Assembly (NCBI GenBank): GCA_038851035.1
Contig: JAWCLH010000001.1
Span: 31,136 to 95,135 of the forward strand
Length of the DNA stretch: 64,000 nucleotides
Direction: 5' to 3'
From: Thermoplasmata archaeon
Lineage (GTDB): Archaea > Thermoplasmatota > DTKX01 > VGTL01
The notes under the pieces were generated by a model, which saw only the letters and a program-made list of their open reading frames with translations, searched no databases and was not told the DNA's origin. The translations under genes were made by a program, and so were the position numbers. This document shows positions 63,452-64,000 of the stretch, one piece after another; position 1 is the first letter of the stretch; every line of letters begins with the position of its first letter.

Positions 63452-64000
63452 ATGGGGACGAGGTTAAAGGGCCGAGTTCTCCTTGCCGTACTGGTCTCGA
63501 TGTTGATGGTCGGTGCGTTGCCGTGGCCCATCACCGCAGAAAAGAGGGAGTCGCTGGAGTCGCCGAGGGCGATAGTGGACGACGGTAACGATCTCATTAT
63601 ACCGTACGGCGAGAGCTACGAGCTCTGGGGATGCCATACATACACGAACACAATTCTAATTAATGGAGTCCTCAAGGTAGCTCCCTACGATGGGACAGAG
63701 AGGGGCTGGATCTGGCTGGAGGCGAAGTCGGTGACAATCGGTCCGAGCGGGGCCATCGTTGCTGACGGGCGGGGCTACGGGGGAGGGGGCGGAGGCCAGA
63801 ACTCGGACCAGAATGTTGAGGGAGGTAAGGGCGGTAAAAACGGTAAGGGCGGCGACGGCCAGCAGGCCTACTGGAGCTGGTACGGCTGGGGCTCGGCATC
63901 CTACTTCGCCGGCGGCGGTGGCGGCGGGAGCTACGGTGGAAAGGGCGTGGACAACTACGGCACTGATGGTACTGAAACAAAAGGTGGAGACGGGGGACAG
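63452..64000 (+). CDS. Secreted glycine-rich surface protein, partial (3' part off the right edge)
   Basis: An open frame of 183 codons runs from ATG 63452 to the window end without a stop (TTG 63446 also possible). It begins MGTRLKGRVLLAVLVSMLMV followed by a Sec-type signal end GALPWPITA. After about 90 residues of beta-type sequence (LIINGVLKVAP-like, WIWLEAKSVTIGPSGAIVAD) comes a Gly-rich region with runs such as GRGYGGGGGGQN and FAGGGGGGSYGG. This looks like a right-handed beta-helix adhesin or S-layer-associated protein. No defined family recognised; C-terminus unseen. Confidence 0.7.
   Translation, partial: MGTRLKGRVLLAVLVSMLMVGALPWPITAEKRESLESPRAIVDDGNDLIIPYGESYELWGCHTYTNTILINGVLKVAPYDGTERGWIWLEAKSVTIGPSGAIVADGRGYGGGGGGQNSDQNVEGGKGGKNGKGGDGQQAYWSWYGWGSASYFAGGGGGGSYGGKGVDNYGTDGTETKGGDGGQ

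Overview
The window is a GC-rich archaeal chromosome segment. Archaeal markers are an STT3/AglB oligosaccharyltransferase, ribosomal protein eS1, archaeal SepF, the archaellum motor proteins ArlH and ArlI, a GlmU-like bifunctional enzyme, PGF-CTERM-like C-termini, and TATA boxes placed about 25-35 bp before start codons, which implies many leaderless mRNAs. SerRS is of the rare type 2 (methanogen type). Together with the Hdr genes this points to a euryarchaeal lineage, perhaps an uncultivated Thermoplasmatota-like or methanogen-related group. That placement is inference: the window has no rRNA, and I recognised no tRNA gene and no methanogenesis marker.

Layout. 1-7.6 kb is housekeeping: a truncated secreted beta-propeller-like protein at the left edge, a long FKBP, IleRS, thioredoxin, a class II glutamine amidotransferase and SerRS2. 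7.6-9.5 kb holds three small pilin-like genes. 9.7-16.6 kb is an accessory locus: a 1763-residue Asp-rich repeat protein whose C-terminus carries a PD-(D/E)XK-type nuclease signature, a directly coupled small AT-rich gene (candidate immunity gene), and a fragment of a second copy of the large protein. 16.6-25.3 kb holds a YtcJ-like amidohydrolase, an HgdB/HgdC-type reductase pair, a glycosyltransferase, a GlmU-like enzyme and a CopA copper ATPase. 25.3-29.7 kb is a Tad/type IV pilus motor operon (TadC-like, TadA-like, Cys-rich partner), followed by a large TPR protein and a KaiC/GvpD-like ATPase.

33.7-43.9 kb holds a membrane-anchored surface protein, a 2357-residue AglB with a very long extracytoplasmic repeat region, eS1, a polytopic membrane protein and SepF. 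44.0-55.1 kb is one eight-gene operon (HdrC, HdrB, HdrA-N::NuoE, NuoF, NuoG-N::HdrA-C::HdrA, HdrA, MvhD, FrhB-like) that probably encodes a large flavin-based electron-bifurcating complex. 55-59.5 kb has a PKD surface protein and arlI/arlH. 59.7-63.2 kb has an NAD-kinase-like protein and the threonine-degradation pair tdh-kbl. A glycine-rich secreted protein runs off the right edge.

Most notable points: (1) the toxin/immunity-like locus, with an abrupt AT-rich tip and a 182-bp near-identical duplicated tract; (2) one HdrA split over two Nuo-type fusion proteins; (3) an identical 13-bp element just upstream of the TATA box of the two pilus operons; (4) a giant OST fusion; (5) recurrent low-complexity inserts in otherwise conserved enzymes. 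All calls come from reading the sequence; no database search or computation was run, and composition statements are by eye.
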